Below the pieces are notes generated by a model that was not told the DNA's origin, ran no database searches, and saw only the letters and a list, made by a program, of their open reading frames with translations. Shown piece by piece: positions 35,486-44,715 of a DNA stretch of 64,000 nt. The DNA comes from Microbacterium sp. LCT-H2 (lineage in GTDB: Bacteria > Actinomycetota > Actinomycetes > Actinomycetales > Microbacteriaceae): NCBI RefSeq assembly GCF_001866135.1, contig NZ_MODW01000002.1:310001-374000 (forward strand), in the 5' to 3' direction. How positions within the stretch are numbered: position 1 is the stretch's first letter; each line of letters starts with the position of its first letter. The position numbers and the translations under genes are program-made.

Positions 35486-36630
35486 TCCTCTCCGACGACG
35501 ATGAGCGGTTTGATGCAGTCGTCGAGCTTGGACGAGAACACGTGGTAGGCCTCCGCGATGTGCTCCAGCGGGAAGCGGTGCGTCAGCAGCTCGGACGGAC
35601 GGATGTGCCCCGCCTGGATGTGTTCGAGCAGTCGCGGCCACTGCCTCTTCACGGGAGCCTGGTTGCCGCGCACCGTGAGCCCCTTGTTCATGATGTCGCC
35701 GAGGCGCACCGAGGTCACCAGCGGGCCGTAGGCACCGAGGATCGACACGGTGCCGCCCTTGCGCACGCTGTCGATGGCCCAGTTCACCGCGACGGGGGAG
35801 CCGCCCTGCAGCTTGAGCTTCGCGGCGGTCACGTGCTGGACGACGCTGCCGTCCGCCTCCGCGCCGACCGCGTCGATCACCACGTCCGCGCCGAGGTAGC
35901 CGGTCGCCTTCTTCAGCGCGAGCACGATGTCACCGGCTTCGTGCAGGTGCATCGTCTCGGCGAAGGCGAAGTCCCGTGCCTTCTCGAGCCGGTAGTCGAG
36001 GTGGTCGACGACGATGACCCGTCCTGCGCCGAGGAACCAGGCCGAGCGGGCGGCGGCCAGACCGACGGGCCCGGCGCCGAACACGACCACCGTGTCCCCT
36101 TCGGCGATGTCCGCCTGCTGCGCGCCGAAGTAGCCGGTGGAGAACGCGTCGGTGAGCAGCAGCGCGTCCTCGGAGGCGAGCCACTCCGGGATCACCGAGG
36201 GGCCGACATCCGCGAACGGCACGCGCACGCGCTCCGCCTGCCCGCCGTCGTACCCGCCGGTCGTGTGCGAGTAGCCGTAGATCCCCCCGACCGCGGTCGC
36301 GTTGGGATTCACGTTGTGGCAGTTCGAGAAGAGGCCGCGGCGGCAGAAGTAGCACGAGCCGCAGTAGATGTTGAACGGCACCATCACCCGGTCACCCGGG
36401 CGCAGCGTCTCCACGGAGGGACCGACCTCCTCGACCACCCCGACGATCTCGTGACCGAAGGTGTGCCCGATGCGGGTGTCGGGCATCATGCCGTGGAAGA
36501 GGTGGAGATCCGACCCGCACACGGCGGCTCTCGTGACCCGGACGATCGCGTCGTTGGGGTGTTGGATCGTCGGGTCGGGTTTCTCCTCGACGCGGATCTT
36601 GTACGGTCCGCGGTAGGTCATCGCCTTCAT
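35482..36630 (-). CDS. Zinc-dependent alcohol/formaldehyde dehydrogenase family protein
   Basis: The 382-residue medium-chain dehydrogenase has catalytic zinc ligands Cys38 and the GHE pair (His60/Glu61), a structural zinc site (Cys90, Cys93, Cys96, Cys104), and the nucleotide-binding motif VVVFGAGPVGLAAARSA. The glutathione-independent formaldehyde dehydrogenase subgroup is likely from the structural-zinc loop and length, but alcohol substrates cannot be excluded. The ATG at 36630 follows GAAGGAG. Coupled to the hypothetical gene downstream. Confidence 0.9.
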   Translation of the reverse strand: MKAMTYRGPYKIRVEEKPDPTIQHPNDAIVRVTRAAVCGSDLHLFHGMMPDTRIGHTFGHEIVGVVEEVGPSVETLRPGDRVMVPFNIYCGSCYFCRRGLFSNCHNVNPNATAVGGIYGYSHTTGGYDGGQAERVRVPFADVGPSVIPEWLASEDALLLTDAFSTGYFGAQQADIAEGDTVVVFGAGPVGLAAARSAWFLGAGRVIVVDHLDYRLEKARDFAFAETMHLHEAGDIVLALKKATGYLGADVVIDAVGAEADGSVVQHVTAAKLKLQGGSPVAVNWAIDSVRKGGTVSILGAYGPLVTSVRLGDIMNKGLTVRGNQAPVKRQWPRLLEHIQAGHIRPSELLTHRFPLEHIAEAYHVFSSKLDDCIKPLIVVGEE

Positions 36631-36730
36631 CGGGTGCTCCTTCGCTACGTGGAGTGACCGACGCTAGGCACCGCCTCGGGGATGACTCAGGGCATTGACG
36701 GATGGCGCAGGGGAGCGTAGAGGACCGAGG

Positions 36731-38017
36731 TCAGGCCCCGGGCGGGAGCCCGATCTCGGCGCGTGCCCGACGGCTGCGGGCCGCGAGCACGAGTCCGCCG
36801 AGGACCGCGGCGAGGAGTGAGCCGACGAGCACGCCGATCTTCACGTGATCGTCCGCGACGCTGCTGCTGCCGTACGCGAGCTCACCCACCAGCAGCGAGA
36901 CCGTGAATCCGATGCCCGCGAGGAGGGACATGCCGGCGAGATCCGGCCAGCGCAGCGTCTCGTCGAGGCGCAGCGCCGGCACCCGGCTCAACAGGAAGGT
37001 CGTGAGCAGGATGCCGACCGGCTTCCCGAGCACGAGGCCCACGATGATCCCGATCGTGATCGGATCGGTCAGGGCCGAGACGAGACCCTCCACGCCGCCG
37101 ATCTCGACCCCGGCTGCGAAGAACGCGAACACCGGCACGGCGACGAGGGTCGCCACGATGCCCCAGCGATCCGCGAAGTGCGCGGCGAGACCGTCGTACA
37201 CCGGGGCGCCGTCGGCGTCCGTCCCCGTGCGCACCCGCGCGCGGGCCGTCGGACGCACCGGCACCATGAAGCCGAGCAGCACGCCGGCCACCGTGGCGTG
37301 CACGCCGGACGCATGCACGAACGCCCAGACGGCCAGGGCGAGGGGAAGCAGGATCCACCAGGACCGGATGCCGTTCTGCACGGCGAGTGCGAAGCCGGCG
37401 AGGGGGAGGAGCGCGAGGATCAGCCAGGGGAAGCTGATGGTCTCGGTGTAGAAGGTGGCGATGATGGTGATGGCGATGAGGTCGTCGATGATCGCGAGGG
37501 TCAGCAGGAACACCCGCAGCGCCGGCGGCAGGAAGCGGCCGACGACGGCGAGCACCGCGATCGCGAACGCGATGTCCGTGGCCGTGGGGATCGCCCATCC
37601 GCGGAGGACCTCGGCGCCGGAGGACGCGTTGATCGCGACGAAGAACAGGGCGGGGACGATGACGCCGCCCACTGCGGCGGCGATCGGAAGCGCGGCACGG
37701 CGGGGGTCGCGGAGGCGGCCGGCGACGAACTCCTCCTTCAGCTCCAGTCCGACGACGAAGAAGAACACCGCGAGCAACCCGTCGGCGGCCCAGGCGCCGA
37801 CACTGAGCTCGAGGTGCCACTCCGGGATCCCGAAGCGGAAGTCCCTGACGGCCTCGTACCAGGAGGCGGCGGGGGAGTTGGCGAGGATCAGGGCGGCGAG
37901 CGTGGCGGTCAGCAGGAGACCGCCGCCCAGCACGTCGCTGCGGGCGGTGGAGCGGATGCCGCGCCAGAGCTCATGCGGCGCGAGACGGAAACGGGCAGGG
38001 GACGACGAAGAAGACAC
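36731..38017 (-). CDS. nhaA: Na+/H+ antiporter NhaA
   Basis: The 428-residue protein has about 12 membrane helices and NhaA signatures: VGLELKEEFVAGRLRDPR, the VGGVIVPALFF segment, FAIAVLAVVGRFLPP, and the paired-Asp ion-binding helix LTLAIIDDLIAITII. It exchanges Na+ or Li+ for H+ across the cytoplasmic membrane, supporting pH and sodium homeostasis. The GTG at 38017 has GAGG 8 nt upstream. Transcribed away from a 322-bp spacer containing a small ORF. Confidence 0.95.
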   Translation of the reverse strand: MSSSSSPARFRLAPHELWRGIRSTARSDVLGGGLLLTATLAALILANSPAASWYEAVRDFRFGIPEWHLELSVGAWAADGLLAVFFFVVGLELKEEFVAGRLRDPRRAALPIAAAVGGVIVPALFFVAINASSGAEVLRGWAIPTATDIAFAIAVLAVVGRFLPPALRVFLLTLAIIDDLIAITIIATFYTETISFPWLILALLPLAGFALAVQNGIRSWWILLPLALAVWAFVHASGVHATVAGVLLGFMVPVRPTARARVRTGTDADGAPVYDGLAAHFADRWGIVATLVAVPVFAFFAAGVEIGGVEGLVSALTDPITIGIIVGLVLGKPVGILLTTFLLSRVPALRLDETLRWPDLAGMSLLAGIGFTVSLLVGELAYGSSSVADDHVKIGVLVGSLLAAVLGGLVLAARSRRARAEIGLPPGA

Positions 38018-38078
38018 AGGGATACCTCACGGCAGATGGATGGGTGACGCGATGTCGCCGCACCCGTCCGGGCGCGGC

Positions 38079-38252
38079 CTATCCCCGTGGCGGCGGGCAG
38101 CCCGCGATCTCGCCGTGCGAGAGGGTGCCCCAGACGCTCGTCCACCCGTTGGTGCCGGGGTGCAGGACCACGCGCATCCACTCCGTCATCGGCGTCGCGG
38201 ACGACAGACGGCGCGGAGCGCGCGTCGAACCGGCGATGTGGAGGGTGGGCAC
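38079..38252 (-). CDS. Small hypothetical protein, apparently leaderless
   Basis: A 57-codon frame from GTG 38252 to TAG 38079 contains MTEWMRVVLHPGTNGWTSVW and ends GCPPPRG. No family is recognised. Evidence for expression is the promoter: TAGCCT, spacer GGATCC, GTG, exactly the layout seen at trmB (TACCCT-GGATCC-ATG). It occupies an otherwise empty spacer upstream of nhaA and is divergent from the VWA protein gene. Confidence 0.45.
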   Translation of the reverse strand: MPTLHIAGSTRAPRRLSSATPMTEWMRVVLHPGTNGWTSVWGTLSHGEIAGCPPPRG

Positions 38253-38258
38253 GGATCC

Positions 38259-38264
38259 AGGCTA
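38259..38264 (-). promoter_or_regulatory. -10 box of leaderless small ORF
   Basis: TAGCCT on the minus strand, 6 nt from the GTG at 38252. Confidence 0.45.
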
Positions 38265-38326
38265 CCGCGACGAGCGCACCCGGGCGATCGCAGTCGCAGA
38301 GGCTGGACCGCGCTCGGGGCGTTCGC

Positions 38327-38332
38327 TACGTT
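38327..38332 (+). promoter_or_regulatory. -10 box of leaderless VWA gene
   Basis: TACGTT, spacer CGAGGC, ATG at 38339. Confidence 0.6.
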
Positions 38333-38338
38333 CGAGGC

Positions 38339-40414
38339 ATGGCGTCCAAGAGAGTGCTCACCGTCGCGATCGCCGTTCTCCTCTGCAGCTCTGTCGGGAT
38401 CCCGGCCGCGGCGCTCGGTGCCGTCCCCGCTCCCTCCGACGGGACCGCGGTGGTGACGGTCCGTGCTGGCGGCGACCGCATCTCCGATGACGAGGTGGGC
38501 CCGCTCGCGGATGTCCAGCTCGGACTCTTCGCGTCGCAGTCGGCGACGACGCCGGAGGCTCTCTGCACGTCGGATGCCGATGGCGACTGCAGCTTCGTCC
38601 TCAGCGGCGCCCAGCTCGGCCGCACCTACTGGGTGGGAACGGTCGGGGTGCCGGCCGGATGGTATGCCAACGACGCCCTGCGCACGGGCCCGGCGAGCGG
38701 ATCGAGTTCGACGGCCTCGGCGTACCGTTTCCCGACGCCGGCCGTGGAAGCCGGCCAGACCTACCGTTCTACGCGCGAATTCATGATCTCCTCCTCGAAC
38801 TCGCTGCCGACGCGGTCGAACGGCGTCTGGCAGCAGTCCCGGGTGAACCCCGCTCTCGACGCGAAGTGCGGGTCCGACATCGCCATCGTGATGGACCTCT
38901 CCGCCTCGGTGGGGTCGGCGCTCCCGCAGCTCAAACAGGCCGCCGATGCCTTCGCGAACGCGCTCGTCGGGACGCCGTCTCGCGGGTCGGTGTTCAGCTT
39001 CTCCCGTCAGTCCCCGAGCATCGAGTCCGCCACCGGGGAACCCAGCGAGAACCGTCCGGAGTTGGTCTCGCTGTCCACGCAAGCAGGGGCGGACGCGTTC
39101 ACGGCGCAGTACGCCGGGTGGAGCCTCGGCTCGGGGACGAACTGGGACCGCGCGTTGCAAGAGGTCGCCGCGGCGTCTCCCCGCTACGACGTCGTCGTCG
39201 TGCTCACCGACGGCAATCCCGACCGCTGGGGAGCCACGCACGGGGATGGCTCGAACACCCACTTCACCGACGTCGAGGCTGCGGTGTTCTCGGCGAACGC
39301 GCTCAAGGCCGAGGGCTCGCGGATCGTCTCCTTCGGGGTCGGCGCCGGAGTGCAGGGGGTCAGCGCCCTCAATCTCGCCGCGATCTCGGGGCCGGTCGCT
39401 TTCGACGGGGACAACCTCGCCGAGGCCGACTTCTTCCAGACCCCCGACTACGCGGGCGCCGCAGAACAGCTGGGGCAACTCGCCTTGGCCGGGTGCGCAG
39501 GCTCCCTGTCGGTGGTGAAGCAGATCGTGCCCGGCAACACGACCGAGGAGGACGTCACAGGCGCCGTCCCCGCCGGGGCCGGGTGGACGTTCGACGCCCA
39601 GCCCGCGACGGCGGGCACGGTCATCGCCCCGGCATCCGCGACCACCGTCGCGGATGGCACGGGTACGGTGTCGTTCGAACTCACGCCGCCCGCCGGAGCC
39701 AGTGCCTCCAGGGTCACGGTGGCGGAGCGGCAGCAGGATGGTCACACGCTCGTGACGCAGGGAGGGCAGAACGCACGCTGTGTCGATCTGCGGACGGGCG
39801 AACGAGTCCCGGTCACGTCGTCCGGCGCCACAGGATTCACGGTGGACGTGCCGGCGGCCGCTGCCGTCAGCTGCACGATGTACAACCGTTCCCCTGTACC
39901 GACGTCGGTCGTCGTCGACAAGGAATGGGTCGTCGACGGAGGCCGCTATCCGGACGGCGCGCAGCCGGCCGGAATCACGGCGGCACTCGGTCTCACGGGA
40001 CCGGGGAGCGCCGGCACCACCCCGCAGCCATTCGGCGCGGTTCGCGACGGGTATCGCGCGGGCGACGCCGTGACGATCTCGGAGGTGACGACGCTGGAAC
40101 CCGAGGAGTGCTCCCTCGTGTCCAGCTCGGTGAGGTCGACCACCGGGGTGACGATCGCCGAGACGGTACCGGCCGCCGTGACCCTCGAGTCCGGTGCCAA
40201 CGCCTTCGTCATCACGAATGTGGTGACGTGTTCGTCGGACCCGACGCCTGCCCCGACCGAGCCGGGGTCAGGTGCGGAACCGCCCGCCGACACGGGGCCG
40301 CTCCCGGCGACCGGGCTCGACGGCTCGCGGCTGGCGCCCACGATCGCGGGCGCCCTGACGGCGGTGGCCCTGGGACTGACGCTCGCGCTCGCAACCCGCC
40401 GTCGTCGTGTCTGA
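38339..40414 (+). CDS. Sortase-anchored surface protein with VWA domain
   Basis: The 691-residue protein has a signal peptide (about 1-28), a Cna-B-like N-terminal region, a von Willebrand A domain (about 180-370) with the MIDAS motif DLSAS in SDIAIVMDLSASVG, then two or more prealbumin-like/SpaA-type repeats (CAGSLSVVKQIVPG and PTSVVVDKEWVVDGG). A C-terminal sorting signal follows: LPATG at 655-659, hydrophobic helix, RRRR tail. It is predicted to be covalently attached to peptidoglycan and could be an adhesin or pilus-tip-like protein. No sortase gene is in the window. The start at 38339 matches the signal peptide and the leaderless -10. Ends at a strong terminator. Confidence 0.9.
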   Translation: MASKRVLTVAIAVLLCSSVGIPAAALGAVPAPSDGTAVVTVRAGGDRISDDEVGPLADVQLGLFASQSATTPEALCTSDADGDCSFVLSGAQLGRTYWVGTVGVPAGWYANDALRTGPASGSSSTASAYRFPTPAVEAGQTYRSTREFMISSSNSLPTRSNGVWQQSRVNPALDAKCGSDIAIVMDLSASVGSALPQLKQAADAFANALVGTPSRGSVFSFSRQSPSIESATGEPSENRPELVSLSTQAGADAFTAQYAGWSLGSGTNWDRALQEVAAASPRYDVVVVLTDGNPDRWGATHGDGSNTHFTDVEAAVFSANALKAEGSRIVSFGVGAGVQGVSALNLAAISGPVAFDGDNLAEADFFQTPDYAGAAEQLGQLALAGCAGSLSVVKQIVPGNTTEEDVTGAVPAGAGWTFDAQPATAGTVIAPASATTVADGTGTVSFELTPPAGASASRVTVAERQQDGHTLVTQGGQNARCVDLRTGERVPVTSSGATGFTVDVPAAAAVSCTMYNRSPVPTSVVVDKEWVVDGGRYPDGAQPAGITAALGLTGPGSAGTTPQPFGAVRDGYRAGDAVTISEVTTLEPEECSLVSSSVRSTTGVTIAETVPAAVTLESGANAFVITNVVTCSSDPTPAPTEPGSGAEPPADTGPLPATGLDGSRLAPTIAGALTAVALGLTLALATRRRRV

Positions 40415-40418
40415 ATCG

Positions 40419-40451
40419 GAGAACCCCCGCCCGGATCGGGCGGGGGTTCTC
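40419..40451. terminator. Bidirectional terminator
   Basis: A perfect 15-bp stem (GAGAACCCCCGCCCG and its complement) with loop GAT lies 4 bp after the VWA gene and 8 bp beyond the 3' end of the convergent tRNA-Arg, so it can serve both. Confidence 0.88.
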
Positions 40452-40459
40452 GCTGTACG

Positions 40460-40532
40460 TGCCCCCGACAGGAGTCGAACCTGCGACCTACGGTACCGGA
40501 AACCGGCGCTCTATCCACTGAGCTACGGAGGC
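40460..40532 (-). tRNA. tRNA-Arg (anticodon CCG)
   Basis: The 73-nt cloverleaf on the minus strand has acceptor stem GCCTCCG/CGGGGGC with one G-U pair, D arm GCTC/GAGC, anticodon loop TTCCGGT (anticodon CCG, decoding CGG), 5-nt variable loop, T arm with TTCGACT loop and discriminator A. Pair 27-43 is C-T mismatched. CCA is not encoded. It lies close to argS, with one gene between. Confidence 0.95.
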
Positions 40533-40548
40533 GTACCGATCGACAATA

Positions 40549-41358
40549 TCACTCGTCGGGGGTGGTCTCCGACCCACCGGCCTCCGTGACCGGCGCGGCG
40601 CGCAGTTCGTCGAGCGCCGCGGCGAGCTTTTCGGCGAGATAGCGGTGGCCGTCGGTGGACGGATGCTTGCGGCCGACCTCCACGTCGATGACGGCGAGAT
40701 AGTTGTCGTCGGTGATCCAGTCCCGCTCGATCGGGGAGATGTACCACCAGCCGCGAGCCGAGGCGAGAGCCGCGAGATCCCGGTCGATCCGTGCCGTCTG
40801 CGCGCCCACCGGCAGCTCGTGCGGCGCGGGACCGAGCACGACGATGGCCGCCTCCGGGTACAGCGCCGTCAGCGCGTCCCAGGCGGCGGTCACGGCCTCG
40901 CGGTAGCCGGCCGCGCCCTGCGCCCGGTCGTTGATGGAGCCCTGGATGATGACGAGGTCCGGAGCGAGAGTCGGGTCCAGTGCCGCGATGCGGTCGCCGA
41001 AGGTGGGGCCGTCGATGCCGGGCTTGAGGTAGCCGCTGCCCCGGACGCCGTCCACGATGGTCGTGCCATGCAGGAGGTCGGCGAGCACGTACGCGTAGCC
41101 GAGCGTGGGGTCGGAGGCGGCCGAGCCGTAGGTCCAGGAATCGCCGAACACGAGGACGGTCGGCTCGTCGGGGAGCACGAGCGGCGCGGGGGCGATCACC
41201 GCGATGGACTCGTCTCCGGCGGCGGCACCGGCGGGGAGGGACGACGGCGCCGGAACCCAGGGCCGCCAGACCCCGAGAACGCCCGCGGCGACGGCGACGA
41301 GGAGGGCCGCGGCGATGCCCGCGATGCGCAGTCGACGAGGGGCGGCGGGGGCGTTCAT
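40549..41358 (-). CDS. SGNH/GDSL-type esterase, membrane-anchored
   Basis: The 269-residue protein has an N-terminal membrane anchor or signal (about 10-31), block I VLVFGDSWTYGS (nucleophile Ser), block III IIQGSINDRAQG (Asn) and the catalytic Asp-His near the end (PSTDGHRYLAEKL). It should be an extracytoplasmic hydrolase acting on an ester, for example acylated cell-wall glycan or lipid; substrate unknown. The ATG at 41358 sits 6 nt after TACTCT and lacks a ribosome binding site, so it is probably leaderless. Divergent from argS. Confidence 0.88.
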   Translation of the reverse strand: MNAPAAPRRLRIAGIAAALLVAVAAGVLGVWRPWVPAPSSLPAGAAAGDESIAVIAPAPLVLPDEPTVLVFGDSWTYGSAASDPTLGYAYVLADLLHGTTIVDGVRGSGYLKPGIDGPTFGDRIAALDPTLAPDLVIIQGSINDRAQGAAGYREAVTAAWDALTALYPEAAIVVLGPAPHELPVGAQTARIDRDLAALASARGWWYISPIERDWITDDNYLAVIDVEVGRKHPSTDGHRYLAEKLAAALDELRAAPVTEAGGSETTPDE

Positions 41359-41364
41359 GGTGTG

Positions 41365-41370
41365 AGAGTA
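41365..41370 (-). promoter_or_regulatory. -10 box of leaderless GDSL gene
   Basis: TACTCT on the minus strand, spacer CACACC, ATG at 41358. Confidence 0.6.
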
Positions 41371-41451
41371 GATCACGGACGGCGGATCGCAAACTCCCCG
41401 GGACACGGGGCGACGGAATGGGCCCGCGCGCCCCCGTAAACTGGGGGATCT

Positions 41452-43116
41452 ATGAATCCTGAAACGCTCGCCCACGCCCTCCTCGCCGTCCTCGCCCCCA
41501 TCGCCGAGGAACGACGTCCGGGCGAGCCGTTCGACCTCACCGCCGCTGACATCGTGCTGGAGCGCCCGCGCAACCGCGATCACGGCGACTGGGCCTCGAA
41601 CATCGCCATGCGCCTGGCCAAGCCCTTCGGCACGAACCCGCGTGAGCTCGCGCAGCAGATCGCTGACGGACTGGCCGATGTGGACGGTATCGCGAGCGTC
41701 GAGGTCGCGGGCCCCGGGTTCCTCAACATCCGCCTCGACGCGGCGGCCGCCGGCGCGCTCGCGAAGGTCATCGTCGACGCCGGCCCCGCCTACGGGACGA
41801 ACTCCTCGCAGGAGGGCGTCAGCGTGAACGTCGAGTTCGTCTCGGCCAACCCCACCGGTCCGCTGCACATCGCGCACACGCGCTGGGCGGCTCTCGGCGA
41901 TGCGATCGTCCGACTGCTCCTCGCGAGCGGAGCCCGTGCGGTGCGCGAGTACTACATCAACGACGCGGGCGTGCAGATGGACCGCTTCGCGGCGTCCGTG
42001 CTGGCTGCGGCGAAGGGGGAGCCCACGCCGGAGGGCGGCTACCCGGGGGAGTACATCGCGACGCTGGCCGGCCGCGTGCTCGAGGCCCGTCCCGACCTGC
42101 TCGACCTCCCGGGGGAGGAGCAGCTCACGGTCGCCCGCGAGCTCGGCTACGAGTACCAGCTCGCCGAGATCAAGAACTCCCTGGAGCGCTTCAACGTGCC
42201 GTTCGACGTCTGGTTCTCCGAGCGCACCCTGCACGCGAAGGACGCCTCGGGGTCGAGCCTGATCGACCAGGCCGTCGACCGTCTGCGCGAGCAGGGCCAC
42301 GTGTTCGACGAGGACGGCGCCGTCTGGGTGCGCACGACCGACTTCGGCGACGACAAGGACCGCGTGATCCGCCGCTCGAACGGCGAGTACACGTACTTCG
42401 CGGCCGACGCCGCCTACTACCTGAACAAGGGCGACCGCGGCTTCCGCGACAAGATCTACCTGCTCGGCGCCGACCACCACGGCTACGTGCACCGTCTCAA
42501 GGCGGTCGCGGGGGCGGCCGGCGACGACCCCGCGAAGAACATCCAGGTGCTGATCGGCCAGATGGTCTCGATCAACGGCGCCCGCCTCAGCAAGCGTGCC
42601 GGCAACATCATCGAGATGGACGACCTGCTCGACTGGCTCGGCACGGACGCGCTGCGCTACTCGCTGGAGCGCTCGCCCGCCGACTCGCCGCTCGACCTCG
42701 ACCCGGAGCTGCTGCAGAAGCGCACGAACGACAACCCGGTGTTCTACGTGCAGTACGCACACGCCCGCACCCACAACGTCGCGCGCAACGCCGTCGACTC
42801 CGGCATCGACCGCTCGGTCTTCGCCCCGGAGACGCTCACGCATGAGACCGAGGCGGCCCTGCTGGGCGCACTCCAGGAGTTCCCGCGCATCGTCGCGTTC
42901 GCCGCCGAGGTGCGCGAGCCGCATCGCGTCGCGCGCTACCTGGAGGAGCTCGCCGGGCTGTACCACCGCTGGTACGACAACTGCCGTGTGATCCCTCTGA
43001 GCGATGCCCCGGTGGAGGACGTGCACCGCACGCGCCTGTGGCTGAACGATGCCGCCGGCCAGGTCTTCCGCAACGGGCTCGACCTGCTCGGCGTCTCCGC
43101 GCCCGAGCGCATGTAG
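41452..43116 (+). CDS. argS: Arginine--tRNA ligase
   Basis: The 554-residue class I synthetase has the N-terminal additional domain, the HIGH-like motif HIAH at 139-142 (GPLHIAHTRWAALGD), a KMSKS-like ARLSKRAGNIIEM and the DALR anticodon-binding domain (ALRYSLERSPADSPLDLD, then FYVQYAHARTHNVARNA). It charges tRNA-Arg in the cytoplasm. A TAAACT -10 box (41437-41442) lies only 9 nt before the ATG, so the leader is absent or a few nt long. The LmeA-like gene follows 8 bp later. Confidence 0.97.
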   Translation: MNPETLAHALLAVLAPIAEERRPGEPFDLTAADIVLERPRNRDHGDWASNIAMRLAKPFGTNPRELAQQIADGLADVDGIASVEVAGPGFLNIRLDAAAAGALAKVIVDAGPAYGTNSSQEGVSVNVEFVSANPTGPLHIAHTRWAALGDAIVRLLLASGARAVREYYINDAGVQMDRFAASVLAAAKGEPTPEGGYPGEYIATLAGRVLEARPDLLDLPGEEQLTVARELGYEYQLAEIKNSLERFNVPFDVWFSERTLHAKDASGSSLIDQAVDRLREQGHVFDEDGAVWVRTTDFGDDKDRVIRRSNGEYTYFAADAAYYLNKGDRGFRDKIYLLGADHHGYVHRLKAVAGAAGDDPAKNIQVLIGQMVSINGARLSKRAGNIIEMDDLLDWLGTDALRYSLERSPADSPLDLDPELLQKRTNDNPVFYVQYAHARTHNVARNAVDSGIDRSVFAPETLTHETEAALLGALQEFPRIVAFAAEVREPHRVARYLEELAGLYHRWYDNCRVIPLSDAPVEDVHRTRLWLNDAAGQVFRNGLDLLGVSAPERM

Positions 43117-43124
43117 GGAGCGGC

Positions 43125-43967
43125 ATGAGCGACGACAACCCGACCCTGCCGTACCCGAAGCCCTCGGACGAGCACCCGACGCTCGTCGTCCCGGACCCGG
43201 CGGACGGTCGGGGCAGCGCCGGAAGCCGTCGCCGACGGTGGCCGTGGGTCGTGCTCATCGTCGTGGTGGTGCTCGCGGCCGTCGTGGTGGCGGCGGAGCT
43301 CGTCGCCCGGGCGGTGCTGCCCGGCGTCGTGCGTTCGATCGTCATCGAGCAGCTCGATCTGCCGGCCGATCAGCAGCTGGACGTCGAGACCGAGGGGATG
43401 CTCCTCCCACAGCTCCTCGCTGACCGTCTCGACACCCTGCGGCTGTCGACGGACGCCGTCACGCTGCAGGGCATCACCGGTGCGGCTGACGTCACGGCGA
43501 CCGGCGTTCCGCTGCGGGGCGGCGACCTCGACGGCGCCGACGGCACCATCCGCATCGACCAGGAGCAGTTCACCGCTCTGCTCGCCGACTCGGATCTCCC
43601 GGTCGACACTGTGGAGTTCGCGGCACCGAACGCGACGCTCGGGGGCTCGTTCGACGTGCTCGGCGCCGCGGTCCCGGTCTCCGTCACCCTCACTCCCGGG
43701 GCTGTCGAGGGCGACCTCGAACTCACCCCGGTGGCGGCCAGCATCGGCGGCGTGGACATCGATCTCGACAGCGTCGGGTCGTCGCTCGGCTCCCTCGGTG
43801 ACGGGATCACGCAGCCGCGGCGGGTGTGCATCGCGGACCAGCTCCCGGCCGGTCTGACGCTGACGGGGGTCGAGATCGTCGACGATCAGGCCGTGATCGA
43901 CATCGACGTGGACGGGGCGATCGTCACGGATGAGGCGCTCCAGGAGAAGGGATCCTGCGACCGCTGA
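43125..43967 (+). CDS. LmeA-like/DUF2993 phospholipid-binding protein
   Basis: The 280-residue protein has a cytoplasmic N-terminal tail (PTLPYPKPSDEHPTLVVPDP), one membrane anchor (about 39-65) and a beta-rich extracytoplasmic domain typical of DUF2993 (DRLDTLRLSTDAVTLQGITG). In mycobacteria the LmeA member binds phospholipid and supports mannan elongation of lipomannan; the role here is inferred. The ATG at 43125 follows GGGAG. Likely cotranscribed with argS. Confidence 0.82.
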   Translation: MSDDNPTLPYPKPSDEHPTLVVPDPADGRGSAGSRRRRWPWVVLIVVVVLAAVVVAAELVARAVLPGVVRSIVIEQLDLPADQQLDVETEGMLLPQLLADRLDTLRLSTDAVTLQGITGAADVTATGVPLRGGDLDGADGTIRIDQEQFTALLADSDLPVDTVEFAAPNATLGGSFDVLGAAVPVSVTLTPGAVEGDLELTPVAASIGGVDIDLDSVGSSLGSLGDGITQPRRVCIADQLPAGLTLTGVEIVDDQAVIDIDVDGAIVTDEALQEKGSCDR

Positions 43968-43979
43968 CCGGACCCCGCT

Positions 43980-44714
43980 TCAACCGGGCAGGCGCTCCTG
44001 CAGCCGTGCGGCGAGCTCCACCGGCTGTTGCAGGGGGATGCCGTGTCCGCATCCACGGAGGACCTCGAGGGTGCTGTGGGGATGGACACGGTTCAGCAGC
44101 GCGGCGGAACGATGCATGAGCGGCTTCTCGTCGCCTCCGACGAGGACGAGTGCCGAGCCGGGGTGCGTACTCCACGCGGACGGCGGTGCGAAACGCAGGT
44201 TCTCCTCGACGGCACGCAGCAGGGTCGTGCGTGAGAGGGCGGCGGAGGTCTCCAGATAGCGGGGGAGCAGTGCGTCCGGGATGAACAGTTCGCGCGCCTG
44301 CAGACGCGCGAACCGCTCGTTCCTGGCGAGCCCGGCCGTGAGCCGCAGCAACGCGAGGGTCGGTCGGACGGCGCGCAGCGGTTCCGCCTGGGCGCTGATG
44401 ACGACGGCGTCGGCGACGAGGTCCGGCCGTCGTGCCGCGAGCAGGACGGCGAGCTGCGCGCCGAGGGAGAAGCCGACGACAGTGGCCGGTCCGGTCTCCC
44501 GTTCCAGCAGGGGGATGAGCCTCGCCACCGTCTCCTCGTGCGACGCGTAGTCCTCGGCCGCACTGCGGCCGTGACCGGGAAGATCCGGGACGATGACCCG
44601 CCGCGCGGGATCGAGGTGCGCGCGCAGCGGTTCCCACATCCAGCCGGCGACGCCGCCGCCGTGCAGCAGGAGGAGCGGCGTGGCTCCTGGGGGACCCGAT
44701 GTCTCGTGATGCAT
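43980..44714 (-). CDS. Alpha/beta-fold hydrolase
   Basis: The 244-residue protein has the oxyanion segment LLLLHGGGVAGWMW, nucleophile elbow VVGFSLGAQ (Ser83) and a C-terminal His in LRGCGHGIPLQQP. Cytoplasmic hydrolase of unknown substrate, homologous in fold but not closely similar to the other hydrolase of this operon (45290). It starts 1 bp after the TetR gene, third gene of a TetR-controlled operon. Confidence 0.85.
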   Translation of the reverse strand: MHHETSGPPGATPLLLLHGGGVAGWMWEPLRAHLDPARRVIVPDLPGHGRSAAEDYASHEETVARLIPLLERETGPATVVGFSLGAQLAVLLAARRPDLVADAVVISAQAEPLRAVRPTLALLRLTAGLARNERFARLQARELFIPDALLPRYLETSAALSRTTLLRAVEENLRFAPPSAWSTHPGSALVLVGGDEKPLMHRSAALLNRVHPHSTLEVLRGCGHGIPLQQPVELAARLQERLPG

Positions 44715-44715
44715 G

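Noticed and set aside
36390..36400. TCACCCGGG inside the zinc dehydrogenase gene
   Set aside because: Only half a site, within coding sequence, outside the island and without a promoter.
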